Shown: positions 31,955 through 41,463, counted from the first letter of the stretch. The stretch is DNA of 64,000 nt from Allofournierella sp. (GCA_020025635.1 JAHHRU010000002.1:1-64000); one strand, 5' to 3'. Made by a program: numbers and translations. Notes: a model not told the origin generated them from the sequence alone.

Positions 31955-34357
31955 ATGTTTGAAATCAACGAATTTATGGATGGACTGGACAGGCTTTACC
32001 AGGAAGGCCGCATCGACCGGGTGGAGCCCTACCTTTTATCCGGCCTTGAAAAGGCCGGCCCCCAAAACAAGGAAGCTGCGCTTGTGATGCTGAACGATCT
32101 GATGGGCTACTACCGGGCCGTGAGCCGGCATGAGGATATGCAGCGGTGCGCAGAGCAGGTGCTGGAGCTGATTTCTGCACTGGGGCTGGAAGGCACCGTC
32201 AATCACGGCACCTCGCTTTTAAATATCGCAACCGGCCTTCGGGCCGCCGGCAAATACCCCCAGGCTGAAACCGCTTACCAACAGGCACAGCAGATTTTCG
32301 AAGCCCGGCTTTCCGGGCCGGATTACCGGCTGGCCACCCTGCACAACAATCTGGCGCTTCTTTATACCCAGACCGGCCGGCTGGAAGATGCCAAGGCCCG
32401 GATGCTCAAGGCCCTGCAGCTCACCGAGCAGCTTGAGGATATGGAAACCGAAAAAGCCATCACCCACACCAATTTGGGCAACGTGTGCTTTGGCCTGCAC
32501 CAGACCGAAGAGGGTGCTGACCACATGAAAAAAGCGGTATCGCTTTTTGAAAAGGCACCCGGCCGCAGGGACCCTCACTACCCGGCAGCCCTTGCCGGCC
32601 TGGGCGAAACCTATTTTCACCAGGGCCGGCTGGAGCTTTCCCAGGAATTTTACCAAAAAGCACTTTTGGCCATCGAAGCGCTTTACGGCCGAAACGATGA
32701 CTGGGAAACCACCCGGCAAAACCTGGAAATGGTGAAAGACCTTTTGCGCCGAAAGGATGCGCTGGCTGCAAAAGGCCTCACCGGCCTGGCCCTTTCCAAA
32801 GCCTACTATGAAGAGGTGGGGCGGCCCATGCTGGAGAAAAAATATCCCCAGTATCTGGACCGCATTGCCGCCGGCCTTGCGGGGGAAGGCTCCGAGTGTC
32901 TAGGCTTTGACGATGCCCATTCCACCGACCACGATTTCGGCCCGGGCTTCTGCCTTTGGCTCACCCGGGAAGACTATGCGGCCATCGGCCCCGCACTTCA
33001 GGCCGATTATGATGCACTGCCCGCTGAATGGCGGGGTTTCCCGGTGCGCAACAGCACAGCCGAAGGTGCCGGGCGGGTCGGCGTTTTTGAGATCGACTCC
33101 TTTTTCCGGAATTTCACCGGCTATGCAAAGGCCCCCTCGGCAGACACGCCGGAGGCGGTGGCTGCCTTCGGCCGGATCCCTTCGCCCATGCTGCTCAATG
33201 CCGTGAACGGGGAAGTGTTTGCCGATCCTTTGGGTGAATTCACAAAACGGAGAAATGCCTTTGCACAATACCCGGAGCCGGTGCGCCTTTACCGGCTGGC
33301 CCAGGCCCTGCACACCATGGCACAGGCCGGCCAGTACAATTACCCCCGGGGCAGAAAACGGGGCGATGCGGGCATGATGTTCTCCTGCCTTGCAGAGTTC
33401 GTTCAGGCGGCGGCAGAAGCCGGCTATCTTCTGAACCATTCCTATATGCCCTTTTACAAATGGCGCTTTCGAGGGATGGAGGCTTTCACCCGGGTAAAAG
33501 AGCTGAAAAGCATGCTGGAAGAGCTGATTCAAAGCCCGCTCCAGGACCCCAGTGTTCAGCCGCAGATCGAAGCCATCTGCGATTGCATCCGAGCAGAGCT
33601 TTCGGTCCAGAGGCTGACCGATAGCAAGGATTCTTTTCTGGATGCCCAGCACGCTGCCGTACTGCGCCGTATGGAGCAGCTGATTTCGGCCCCAAAGCAG
33701 GAGGAAGACCCGATGGCTGAGATTTCAACAAGCAAGAAAGAATTGGTGGAAAACATTGTGCTCACCGAATGGAACCAGTTTCAGAAGGTGCAGAACGAGG
33801 GCGGCCGTGCCAGCTGCCAGGATGATTTTTCCACCTTCCAGATCATGCGCAAAAGCCAGTACTACACCTGGGAGGAACCGGTTCTGGCCAGCTATCTGGA
33901 TGATCTGAAAGAAGGCGATTCCCTGGGCTGGAATTTGATCACCGAAAAATATGCCCGGATGATGCGGCACACCTCTCCAAACCTTTATAAGGAATTCGAA
34001 GACCGGCTCCCGCCCTTGAGCCCCCAGCGGGAAAAGCTGCAGGAGCAGCTCATTTCCATCGTGATGGGCTGGACCGCCGAAATGCAGCAGCAGTACCCGG
34101 CGCTTTCCAAAACGGGCCGCAGCCGCTCTTCCCTTGAAGATACCCAGTGGAACACTTCCAGCGAGACCTATCTGCGGGGCGAACTGAGCACCTATTCGGA
34201 TGCCACCCTGAAGCTTTATGGCCAGATGGTGCTGAATGCGCTGCGCCGGGAAGAAAACCTTGTGCAGAACACGCTTTCCTTTATGGTGCATTTTTACGGT
34301 TACAAATCGCTGGAAGAAGCCGACAAAGCCTGCATGGCACAGGACCTTTCTTTATAA
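31955..34357 (+). CDS. TPR-DUF4037-DUF4125 fusion protein
   Basis: An 800-residue soluble protein in three parts. Residues about 1-270 are tetratricopeptide repeats (NIATGLRAAGKYPQAETAYQQA, NNLALLYTQTGRLEDAKARM, NLGNVCFGLHQTEEGADHM, GLGETYFHQGRLELSQEFY). Residues about 300-590 match DUF4037, with FDDAHSTDHDFGPGF resembling a minimal nucleotidyltransferase active site (GxD/S...DxD-like). Residues about 600-800 match DUF4125 (VLTEWNQFQKVQNEGGRASCQDD). The TPR part may recruit a partner. Nucleotidyl transfer is inferred from the motif only. The ATG at 31955 has AAAGGAA upstream. It is transcribed alone. Confidence 0.85.
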   Translation: MFEINEFMDGLDRLYQEGRIDRVEPYLLSGLEKAGPQNKEAALVMLNDLMGYYRAVSRHEDMQRCAEQVLELISALGLEGTVNHGTSLLNIATGLRAAGKYPQAETAYQQAQQIFEARLSGPDYRLATLHNNLALLYTQTGRLEDAKARMLKALQLTEQLEDMETEKAITHTNLGNVCFGLHQTEEGADHMKKAVSLFEKAPGRRDPHYPAALAGLGETYFHQGRLELSQEFYQKALLAIEALYGRNDDWETTRQNLEMVKDLLRRKDALAAKGLTGLALSKAYYEEVGRPMLEKKYPQYLDRIAAGLAGEGSECLGFDDAHSTDHDFGPGFCLWLTREDYAAIGPALQADYDALPAEWRGFPVRNSTAEGAGRVGVFEIDSFFRNFTGYAKAPSADTPEAVAAFGRIPSPMLLNAVNGEVFADPLGEFTKRRNAFAQYPEPVRLYRLAQALHTMAQAGQYNYPRGRKRGDAGMMFSCLAEFVQAAAEAGYLLNHSYMPFYKWRFRGMEAFTRVKELKSMLEELIQSPLQDPSVQPQIEAICDCIRAELSVQRLTDSKDSFLDAQHAAVLRRMEQLISAPKQEEDPMAEISTSKKELVENIVLTEWNQFQKVQNEGGRASCQDDFSTFQIMRKSQYYTWEEPVLASYLDDLKEGDSLGWNLITEKYARMMRHTSPNLYKEFEDRLPPLSPQREKLQEQLISIVMGWTAEMQQQYPALSKTGRSRSSLEDTQWNTSSETYLRGELSTYSDATLKLYGQMVLNALRREENLVQNTLSFMVHFYGYKSLEEADKACMAQDLSL

Positions 34358-34374
34358 AAGCGCTTTCGGCCGGC

Positions 34375-34403
34375 TTGCGCCCGCCAAAGCTTTATGATAT
34401 GAT
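34375..34403 (+). promoter_or_regulatory. Promoter for the MATE transporter gene
   Basis: TTGCGC (34375-34380), 17 bp and TATGAT (34398-34403) lie about 170 bp upstream of the gene, leaving a long leader with no recognised riboswitch. Confidence 0.5.
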
Positions 34404-34572
34404 AATAAACATTGTAGCGATGCACAGCGAAGCCGGATCGGTTTCCTGCCCTCTGCATCCTGTCGCCTTTTTGCGGCCTGCTTACAAGCCCACAAGCTTT
34501 TTGCCGGCCGCAGGAAGGCGTTTTTTTCGCAGGTCACGGCATAGAAAAAACAATGAGGAGTGCAGCCTTTTC

Positions 34573-35895
34573 ATGATTTTTGCGGAACATTTCACCTACA
34601 AAAAACTGCTTCGTTATGCGATATCCCCCATCATCATGATGATCTTCACCTCGATTTACAGCGTGATCGACGGGCTGTTTGTTTCCAATTTTGTGGGCAA
34701 GGAGGCCTTTGCCGCTGTCAACTTCATTCTGCCCTATCTGATGCTGTTTTCCAGTGTCGGCTTCATGTTCGGCACCGGCGGCAGTGCCCTGATCGCAAAG
34801 ACCCTGGGCGAAAAAAGAGCTCAGAAGGCAAACGAGATCTTCTCCTCGCTGGTTTTGGTTTCTGCCCTCACCGGCGCTGTGTTTGCTTTCATCGGTTTTT
34901 TATTGCTGCGCCCCGTTGCTGTCTGGCAGGGCGCTTCCGGCGAACTTTTGGAAAACAGCCTGCTCTATGGCAAAATCTATCTTTTCGGCATTCCCGCCTG
35001 CGTGATCCAGTTTGAATTCCAGAACCTGTTTGCCACCGCCGGCAAAACAAAGCTGGGGCTGTTTTCAACCGTCACTTCGGGCGTTTCCAACATCCTTTTG
35101 GATGCCCTGTTCGTTGGCGGTTTTTCCTGGGGACTGGTGGGCGCGGCCGCCGCCACCATCCTGAGCGAGCTCATCGGCGCTCTTTTTCCGCTTTTCTATT
35201 TTTGCCGTCCCAACTCCAGCTCTCTGCGCTTTGTAAAATGCCGTCCGGACACAAAGGCCATCCTCAAGATCTGCGCCAACGGCTCTTCGGAAATGATCAG
35301 CAATCTTTCCATTGCGGTGGTGAGCCTGCTTTACAATGTACAGCTTCTGAGATACGCCGGAGATAACGGCATTGCTGCTTACGGCGTATTGATGTACATC
35401 AATTTTCTGTTCACTGCCATTTTCTGGGGTTATGTGGTGGGGGTTTCCCCCATTGTGAGCTATCATTACGGCTCTGAAAACAAAAAAGAGCTGCACAGCC
35501 TGCTTTGCAAAAGCCTTGTGATCATCTGCGTCGGTTCTGTTTTGATGTTCACCATATCGGAACTGTGCTCAGCACCCATTTCCCGCATTTTTGTGGGCTA
35601 CGATGCAGCGCTTTTGGATATGACCCGGCATGGATTTTTCCTGTTCTCCTTCTGCTTTTTGTTTGCCGGGCTTGCCATTTTCTTTTCCGCCTTCTTCACC
35701 GCGCTCAACAACGGCCTGGTTTCGGCCCTTCTTTCCTCTTCACGGGTATTTCTTTTTCAGGTCCCGGCCATTTTGATCCTTCCTTCTTTTTTCAAGCTGG
35801 ACGGCATCTGGCTTTCTCTTGTTTGTGCCGAATTGCTCACCGCCCTGCTTGGCGCTGTGATGCTTCTGGCAAAACGCAAAAAATACCGGTACTGA
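34573..35895 (+). CDS. MATE-family efflux transporter
   Basis: A 440-residue polytopic membrane protein of the MatE fold with about 12 helices in two homologous halves. Landmarks are SIYSVIDGLFVSNFVGKEAFAAVN near the N-terminus, FGTGGSALIAKTLGE, and in the second half YGVLMYINFLFTAIFWGYVVGVSPIVSYHYGSEN. MATE proteins export cationic drugs or metabolites in exchange for Na+ or H+. The frame runs far upstream, but ATG 34573 begins a typical MATE N-terminus and GAGGAG lies 12 bases before it. The substrate cannot be read. Confidence 0.9.
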   Translation: MIFAEHFTYKKLLRYAISPIIMMIFTSIYSVIDGLFVSNFVGKEAFAAVNFILPYLMLFSSVGFMFGTGGSALIAKTLGEKRAQKANEIFSSLVLVSALTGAVFAFIGFLLLRPVAVWQGASGELLENSLLYGKIYLFGIPACVIQFEFQNLFATAGKTKLGLFSTVTSGVSNILLDALFVGGFSWGLVGAAAATILSELIGALFPLFYFCRPNSSSLRFVKCRPDTKAILKICANGSSEMISNLSIAVVSLLYNVQLLRYAGDNGIAAYGVLMYINFLFTAIFWGYVVGVSPIVSYHYGSENKKELHSLLCKSLVIICVGSVLMFTISELCSAPISRIFVGYDAALLDMTRHGFFLFSFCFLFAGLAIFFSAFFTALNNGLVSALLSSSRVFLFQVPAILILPSFFKLDGIWLSLVCAELLTALLGAVMLLAKRKKYRY

Positions 35896-35950
35896 TCTTT
35901 CAGGCAAAAAACGCTTTTGTTCTTTGGCTGGAGGCATCTTTTGCCTTCAA

Positions 35951-35998
35951 AAAAGCCGGCACAGCATGGATCTTTCTTCCATGCTGTGCCGGTTTTCT
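35951..35998. terminator. Bidirectional terminator between convergent genes
   Basis: CCGGCACAGCATGGA (35956-35970) pairs with TCCATGCTGTGCCGG (35978-35992). AAAA and TTTT runs on the two sides allow both directions. Confidence 0.85.
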
Positions 35999-36001
35999 TT
36001 T

Positions 36002-37228
36002 TTAATAATAATCGAATACGGTTGTTTTCTTGGGCGGAAAGGCTTTTTCCAGCTGCAAAGCTGCCTGTGCCGAGATCTGCGGCATCAGGCTCAGCTCTTC
36101 CTGCCGAAGCCCTGCGCACAAAAAGCGGGTGAGCTGGGCAATGGAAACTTCTGCATCCGCCGGCTGTGTGGTCTTTTCCATTTTGTTCAGCCTGCCGTTT
36201 TTCCATTCCAGCTCAAAGGTACCGCTGTTCTGTTCAAGAATGGGGTCGGAAACAGCAAGCCGCAGTGCTCCATCCGGGCCGAAGCGCGCGGCTTCCAGCG
36301 CCCGGCGCAAATGCACGATTCGGGTCATGCCATGCATTTCCAGCGTATATGCCGGATTGTGCGGAGCATTCAAATGAAACTCACTGAGCAGCAGCTCCAG
36401 CGGCACTGTGCAGGGCAGCGGGATCGAAACCGTGTTGTAATAGGCCGCTTTTCCCTTTAAAAACAGCAGCAGGCCTTTGAGCGCATCCGCATCTGTGAAG
36501 AAAAACTGCCTGCATTCCAGCGTTTTCGAGTCATGGTCTGCCTGATAGGACACATATCCGGTGGGCTCGCCGAATACGCTGTAATAGAGATAGGTATAAA
36601 AGCCATCCCGGTGCGGCAGAAACAGCTTGAGCTGCCGGTTCCATTCCGGCTGCTGCCGGATGAGGGAAAGATTGTATTCCTTTGCCGCTTTTTCATAGAT
36701 CTGTTCCAGATGCTCTTCCATGCCGCGGCCTTCTGCATAAGGCTTGCAGATGCCCTCCGTCTTCCAGCTGGGGATTTGCCCGGGGCAAAGCTGCCACACA
36801 TGATTTTTCACGCAGTTGGCATAGCCCAGGCGGGCGTAATATCCGTCTGAAAAGGGATAAAGCCCGGAAAGCTCGACCCCTTTCTCATAAGCTTCCTTTA
36901 AAATGTTTTGAAACAGGATGCGGATGGTGCCTTTTCCCTGTGCCTGGGGAAGCGAGGCCACATCCCCAATTCCTTCCAGCCCAACGGCCGAACCATCCAG
37001 CCGTGCTTTCAAGGTGCAGTGGGCAGCGGTGGCGATCGGATCGTTTTCTTCGTTAAAAGCCGCCCATGTTTCCAGATAATTCTGGTGCATCCTTGTGAGC
37101 GGCCGATGAAGGATTTGGTCTGCCGACTCTTTGGGGCTTGCGGTAAAGTCGATCTTGGCTTCAAATGCGGTAAAGCAAAGAGCCCGCACCGCTTCCACTT
37201 CCTGCGGCCGGATCTTTCGAATTTCCAT
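36002..37228 (-). CDS. Eis-like GNAT N-acetyltransferase with SCP2-type C-terminus
   Basis: A 408-residue cytoplasmic acetyl-CoA-dependent acetyltransferase with the Eis architecture: two GNAT domains and a sterol-carrier-like C-terminal domain. The acetyl-CoA loop is LPQAQGKGTIRILFQ near residue 95. The second GNAT region holds YLYYSVFGEPTGYVSYQ. The C-terminal domain is about residues 300-408 (LEAARFGPDGALRLAVSDP). Eis enzymes acetylate amines, including aminoglycosides, but most clostridial members have no known substrate. The start ATG follows AAAGGAGAGCTG. Confidence 0.85.
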   Translation of the reverse strand: MEIRKIRPQEVEAVRALCFTAFEAKIDFTASPKESADQILHRPLTRMHQNYLETWAAFNEENDPIATAAHCTLKARLDGSAVGLEGIGDVASLPQAQGKGTIRILFQNILKEAYEKGVELSGLYPFSDGYYARLGYANCVKNHVWQLCPGQIPSWKTEGICKPYAEGRGMEEHLEQIYEKAAKEYNLSLIRQQPEWNRQLKLFLPHRDGFYTYLYYSVFGEPTGYVSYQADHDSKTLECRQFFFTDADALKGLLLFLKGKAAYYNTVSIPLPCTVPLELLLSEFHLNAPHNPAYTLEMHGMTRIVHLRRALEAARFGPDGALRLAVSDPILEQNSGTFELEWKNGRLNKMEKTTQPADAEVSIAQLTRFLCAGLRQEELSLMPQISAQAALQLEKAFPPKKTTVFDYY

Positions 37229-37336
37229 GAAATACAGCTCTCCTTTTTAAAAAATTAGGCTCCTGCCTTTTTTCCCCTTCACTATATCATCCGAAAAAAT
37301 CAAAATCAATAGCGTTCACCGGGAAGCTTCGAGTTC

Positions 37337-37384
37337 TTTTAAAACTTTCTTTAGTTTTTTCAATAACTAAAGAAAGTTTTAAAA
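37337..37384. promoter_or_regulatory. Large inverted repeat, probable ROK-regulator operator
   Basis: Perfect 20-bp arms TTTTAAAACTTTCTTTAGTT (37337-37356) and their complement (37365-37384) flank an 8-bp spacer. The core TTAGTT-N8-AACTAA resembles sites used by XylR/NagC-type ROK repressors. A 14/15 match to the right arm recurs at 37512-37526, between promoter and gene. A terminator for a minus-strand transcript is a less likely alternative, because the minus-strand gene next door is transcribed away from it. Confidence 0.6.
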
Positions 37385-37462
37385 AAAGCATTCGAAATAG
37401 ACATCTTTTTTCATTAAAACAGGTGCACATCTCCGATTTTGTGCACATTCACCACAAAAGCA

Positions 37463-37491
37463 TTGAAATAACAAAAATTTGTTGCTATACT
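37463..37491 (+). promoter_or_regulatory. Promoter of the ROK/phosphodiesterase/ABC operon
   Basis: TTGAAA (37463-37468), a 17-bp spacer and TATACT (37486-37491) form the promoter. The spacer contains AACAAAAATTTGTT (37470-37483), a small palindrome that could be a second repressor contact. Confidence 0.75.
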
Positions 37492-37544
37492 TCAGGCAAA
37501 GATAATTCAGTAATTAAAGAAAGTTTGGAAGCGAGGCGATCCAA

Positions 37545-38792
37545 ATGAAACACCGATTGCTCTATATCAACTGGGATGGTTTCGGCCGCTATTACTATGA
37601 CCAGATGCCAAACCGCGCTCAGCGCCTGCCCACACTGACAAGCCTTATGAACGAGGGAACGTTTTTTGAAAACGCCTATACGGGAATCCCCTCCATCACA
37701 TTTCCCATGCAAAGCTCCATCGTGTGCGGCTGTTACAGCAGCAAAACAAAAAACTGCGACAAATACTGGGACCGCCTCAAAAACGAAATCATTCCTCTGC
37801 GCCGGTACAACGAAGCCGAAACCATCGGGGATGTGCTGAAAGCGCAAAAGATTCCCTTTGTTTCCATCCAGCAGTTCGCTTTGCAGGATAAAGGGGCCGG
37901 ATATGGCGAAAAAGACAGCCTGTATATCCAGCCAAACGGCGATTTTGAGGCCCGGTTTGCGGTGCTCAACGAGCTGCTGCAAAATCAGCGCATCTGCACA
38001 GAGAAGAAAACCTTTTATTACAAAGAGCTTCCTCAGGCCATCTTTGCCTATATGGATGACCTGGATGCAATTGGTCACAATCCCCCTTCTGTGAGGGCAT
38101 CGACCGAACCAAAGCGTGTGGCGGCTGTTCAGGAGCGGCTTTGCAAAATGGATGCCGCGCTTGGGCGCACCATTCAGATCCTGAAAGACCGGGGCCTTTG
38201 GGAGGACACCTACCTGCTTTTGACCACCGATCACGGCATGATCTCCTACAAAGGAGCCAGCAAAATGCCGCAGCTTGCCCGGGCCCTTCGCCAGATGGGC
38301 TGCGGGAAGGTGGTCATCCGCAATCAGGGACCCGTTCAAAAAGAGGATTTCGATGTGCTTCTCACCTCGCATGACATCCAATGTCAGGTGTATTTCAACC
38401 ACGCAAAGCAGCCCCAGGAAATGCTCAAGCAGCAGCTGCTCCAGCTTCCGTTCGTTGAGCAGGTGCTCACCCGTGAAGAGCTGGATGTCCGGGGGGTCTG
38501 CCCGGAGTATGCCGACATGGTGGTGAGCCCGGTGGAAGGAAGCTATTTCGGCTCCGCCGGCATCACAGCGCCCGGCCTTCATGCAACGCACGACAGCCTG
38601 CATGAAAAATGCCAGAAAATTTTTGCCTATCTCAGCGGTCCGGACGTGAAGCGAGGCCATCAGACCCTGCAAAAGGTTTCCAACATTGATTTTCTTCCCG
38701 AACTTTGCCGCCGGTGCTCCATTCCCGTGATGCGGCAGGCATCTCCCGGCACAGCTTTGGAAGACACCTTCGAGAACGGAGTGGAAACATGA
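37545..38792 (+). CDS. NPP-type (alkaline phosphatase superfamily) phosphodiesterase
   Basis: A 415-residue enzyme of the type I phosphodiesterase/nucleotide pyrophosphatase family. The first metal ligand is Asp11 in INWDGFG and the nucleophile is Thr52 in PSITFPMQSS. Further ligands are in MDDLDAIGHN, TTDHGMI and the late HATHDSLHEK. There is no signal peptide or anchor, so it acts in the cytoplasm, presumably on a compound imported by the downstream ABC genes. It is the first gene after a strong regulated promoter and overlaps the ROK gene by ATGA. A paralogue lies in the converging operon at 51284-52582. Substrate unknown; a sugar or polyol phosphodiester is the inference. Confidence 0.88.
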   Translation: MKHRLLYINWDGFGRYYYDQMPNRAQRLPTLTSLMNEGTFFENAYTGIPSITFPMQSSIVCGCYSSKTKNCDKYWDRLKNEIIPLRRYNEAETIGDVLKAQKIPFVSIQQFALQDKGAGYGEKDSLYIQPNGDFEARFAVLNELLQNQRICTEKKTFYYKELPQAIFAYMDDLDAIGHNPPSVRASTEPKRVAAVQERLCKMDAALGRTIQILKDRGLWEDTYLLLTTDHGMISYKGASKMPQLARALRQMGCGKVVIRNQGPVQKEDFDVLLTSHDIQCQVYFNHAKQPQEMLKQQLLQLPFVEQVLTREELDVRGVCPEYADMVVSPVEGSYFGSAGITAPGLHATHDSLHEKCQKIFAYLSGPDVKRGHQTLQKVSNIDFLPELCRRCSIPVMRQASPGTALEDTFENGVET

Positions 38793-39994
38793 TCGTAAAA
38801 AAAGCAGGCAAAGAAACCATTAAATACATCAACAAGCAGAATATCCTGAATACCTTTTGGAACCGGGATGAGGTTGCCCGCACCGAGGTCATGGCAAGGA
38901 CCAACCTGAGCGCCGCCACAGTTTCAAGCCTTATTCAGGAGCTGGTCGAAGAAGGCTTCCTGCAGGAATGCCGCATCGGGGAATCCGGCGGCGGCCGGCG
39001 GCCGGTGATGTATGCTTTGAACCGGACCCTCACCTATGTTCTGACCATGCAGATCACGACCAAAGGAGTGATCACCGGTGTGGTGGACCTTGCCGGCCAG
39101 GTGATCGACCGTCAGCTTGTTCCGGGTGTCCTTCACGGCAATGCCATTACCGAAGAAGCCGTGCACCAGGCCATCCGCTCCTTTATAAACAACAATCCCG
39201 CCCTGAATAAAAAGATCGCAGCGGTCACCTTCAGCATTCCCGGCATTGTGGACTACGAACACTCCACCTTAAGCTATTCCGCGGCCCTTTTTGTGGAGGA
39301 TCTGGATCTTGAAAAAATCGTTCAGGAAGAATTCAGGGAATTCGACCGCATCCCGGCTGTGTATCTTTTCCGGGATACCGACGCTCTTGTTCTGGGCGAG
39401 ATCGCCGGAAAGGAAAGCGAGCGGCTCAATATCACTTACCTGCTGTGTGAAAACGGCGTAGGCATGTCGGTGGTGCACAACGGACACCTGCTGTTGGGCG
39501 ATGGCTGCGGCATGGAGCTGGGCCATACCTCGGTAAATTTGAACGGGGACCCCTGCAAGTGCGGTGCAAACGGCTGTGTGGGCACCCTGATCGGTGAGCA
39601 GCCGGCCGTCAAACGCTATATCGAGCTTTCCGAGCAGGCCAACAAGGAATGGACTTCCGACCCCATGTTTCTCAACTACGATGACATTGTGGATCTGTTT
39701 TTGGAAAAAGATCCGGTTGCTGTGCAGGTTTTGCATGAGCAGCTGGAGGTTCTGAGCGTAGTGCTGGTGAATGTGGTCAATCTATTCAATCCCACCTGGC
39801 TTGTTGTGGGCGGCCCGCTTTCCCGCCTGCCCGAGATCGAGGCGGAGATCGCCCAAACGGTGAAACGGAAAGTGCTAAAACCCTTTGCGCGGAATTTGAA
39901 TATTATTTCTTCGCAGATCGGCCCGCAGGCAGCCCTTATGGGCATGGCCAATTATGTGCTTCACAAAGAAATATTCAAATCTGTGCGTTTCTGA
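38789..39994 (+). CDS. ROK-family transcriptional regulator
   Basis: A 401-residue protein with an N-terminal winged helix (residues about 20-75, ARTEVMARTNLSAATVSSLIQELVEEGF) and a sugar-kinase-like ROK domain. The zinc-binding signature is present as CKCGANGCVGTL, with the preceding ELGHTSVN, which suggests sugar binding. XylR/NagC-type repressors release DNA when they bind the inducing sugar. The gene overlaps the phosphodiesterase gene (ATGA) and is part of the operon it probably controls through the palindromes at 37337-37526. The inducer is unknown. Confidence 0.92.
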   Translation: MIVKKAGKETIKYINKQNILNTFWNRDEVARTEVMARTNLSAATVSSLIQELVEEGFLQECRIGESGGGRRPVMYALNRTLTYVLTMQITTKGVITGVVDLAGQVIDRQLVPGVLHGNAITEEAVHQAIRSFINNNPALNKKIAAVTFSIPGIVDYEHSTLSYSAALFVEDLDLEKIVQEEFREFDRIPAVYLFRDTDALVLGEIAGKESERLNITYLLCENGVGMSVVHNGHLLLGDGCGMELGHTSVNLNGDPCKCGANGCVGTLIGEQPAVKRYIELSEQANKEWTSDPMFLNYDDIVDLFLEKDPVAVQVLHEQLEVLSVVLVNVVNLFNPTWLVVGGPLSRLPEIEAEIAQTVKRKVLKPFARNLNIISSQIGPQAALMGMANYVLHKEIFKSVRF

Positions 39995-40056
39995 GTTCTT
40001 GCAGGCCGTGAACCCACGGCTTTAAAAACAACATATTTTAAAGGAGGACAAATCCC

Positions 40057-41373
40057 ATGAAAAAGTACACCAAAAAAACCCTGGGTGCCCTTTTGGCCGG
40101 CACCATGATGCTCAGCGCACTGAGTGGGTGCGGCGCAGAAAAGGCGCCGGACTCCGCCCCTGCCGATCCTGCCGCAAGCAAGCCTGAAAGCCAGGCCGCA
40201 GTTTCCGGCGAGCCGGTCACCCTTACCTACTGGCAGCACTCCAGCGCCGCCCGCGACGAAATGATGACCTCGCTGGTAGAACGGTTTGAAAAGGAAAACC
40301 CGGATATCAAGGTCAAGTGCGAATTCATTCCCGAAGCCGATTACAGCCAGAAGCTGATCCCCTCGCTGGCAACCGACACCGCTCCGGATGTTTTCCAGGT
40401 CCAGTCCGGCATGGTGCCCAAGCTTGCAGAGGTCGGCGCGATCCAGCCGGTCGATGAATCTGTCATGCCCGCTTCCATGATCGAGCAGGATTTTGTTGCA
40501 GCCGCCACCGACGGCCTGAAATATCAGGACAAATACTACGGCATGCCCACCGACGTGCAGACCATCATCTGCTTCTGGAACAAGACCCTTGCTTCTGAAG
40601 CCGGTCTTGATGCCGAAAAGGGCCCGCAGACCTGGGACGAATGCTTCGACTGGGCCCGCAAAATGACCAAGACCGGAGCGGACGGCACCATGTCTCAGTC
40701 CGGCTGGGGCACCAAGGGCTACGCACCGGAAGTTCTTTCCTATGTGGAACAGATGGGCGGCCGCTTCTTTGACGAAGAGAAGAATCAGTTTGTTTTCGCA
40801 GATGATCCCACCTCTGTTGAGGCCATCACCAACTGGGTTTCCCTGTACACCAAGGATAAGGTTTACGACACCCAGTTCTCCAAGAACTGGGCCGGCTTCC
40901 GCCAGGGCCTTGTGGGCATGATGCTGGGTCACCCCGCCATGCTGGGCAACCTGCCGGTTACCGCTCCGGATCTGGACTTCGGCGTTTCCCTGATCCCCGC
41001 CAACGGCGACAGCCGCGCATCCTGCCTGACCTCCTGGGGCTATGTTATGAGCGCAAAGGCTCCCTCTGAGCAGGCGACCCGCTTCATTGAATTCCTCAGC
41101 AGCGAGGCTGTTGAAAAAGAATGGACCCTGAAAACCGGCGAGCTGCCCGCCCGCAAAGCTCTGCTGAACGACCCCGAGATCCTGGCAGACCCCAAAACCG
41201 CAATCGCCATCAACTCTTTGAACGACTCTTTCGTCGGCCGTTTGCAGACCGGCGCTTTGAACGGCGCCTGGTCTGAGGCTTATGAAAAGCTCATGCACAC
41301 CGAAGAAGACATTCAGACGATCCTGAGCGACTGCCAGGCCAAGCTGAATGAAGAACTGGCAAGCGGTCTGTAA
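40057..41373 (+). CDS. ABC transporter solute-binding lipoprotein (carbohydrate type)
   Basis: A 438-residue extracellular receptor tethered by a lipid at the lipobox LSGC (Cys26). A short Ala/Pro/Ser linker is followed by the SBP_bac_1 fold typical of oligosaccharide or glycerophosphodiester receptors: VTLTYWQHSS, FEKENPDIKVKCEF, VFQVQSG, YYGMPTDVQT, and the C-terminal hinge GELPARKALL. It is followed by two permease genes and a partial terminator, so more receptor than permease is expected. The strong AAAGGAGG precedes the ATG. The substrate is not readable. Confidence 0.92.
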   Translation: MKKYTKKTLGALLAGTMMLSALSGCGAEKAPDSAPADPAASKPESQAAVSGEPVTLTYWQHSSAARDEMMTSLVERFEKENPDIKVKCEFIPEADYSQKLIPSLATDTAPDVFQVQSGMVPKLAEVGAIQPVDESVMPASMIEQDFVAAATDGLKYQDKYYGMPTDVQTIICFWNKTLASEAGLDAEKGPQTWDECFDWARKMTKTGADGTMSQSGWGTKGYAPEVLSYVEQMGGRFFDEEKNQFVFADDPTSVEAITNWVSLYTKDKVYDTQFSKNWAGFRQGLVGMMLGHPAMLGNLPVTAPDLDFGVSLIPANGDSRASCLTSWGYVMSAKAPSEQATRFIEFLSSEAVEKEWTLKTGELPARKALLNDPEILADPKTAIAINSLNDSFVGRLQTGALNGAWSEAYEKLMHTEEDIQTILSDCQAKLNEELASGL

Positions 41374-41409
41374 TGCTGCCTGAACGCTTCTAACGTCAAC
41401 TCGTTCTGA

Positions 41410-41448
41410 AAAAGGCGGCGATGAAAAATTTGTCGCCGCCTTTTCTCT
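41410..41448 (+). terminator. Attenuator-like hairpin between receptor and permease genes
   Basis: AAAAGGCGGCGA (41410-41421) pairs with TCGCCGCCTTTT (41433-41444). It probably reduces permease expression relative to the receptor. Confidence 0.7.
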
Positions 41449-41463
41449 TGTGAAAGGATTAAA

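Larger units (their letters stand above)
37229..37544. other. Control region of the ROK/phosphodiesterase operon
   Basis: This AT-rich 316-bp gap contains a 20-bp-arm inverted repeat (37337-37384), a near-consensus promoter (37463-37491) with a second small palindrome in its spacer, and a further half-site (37512-37526). No gene is seen. Confidence 0.6.
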
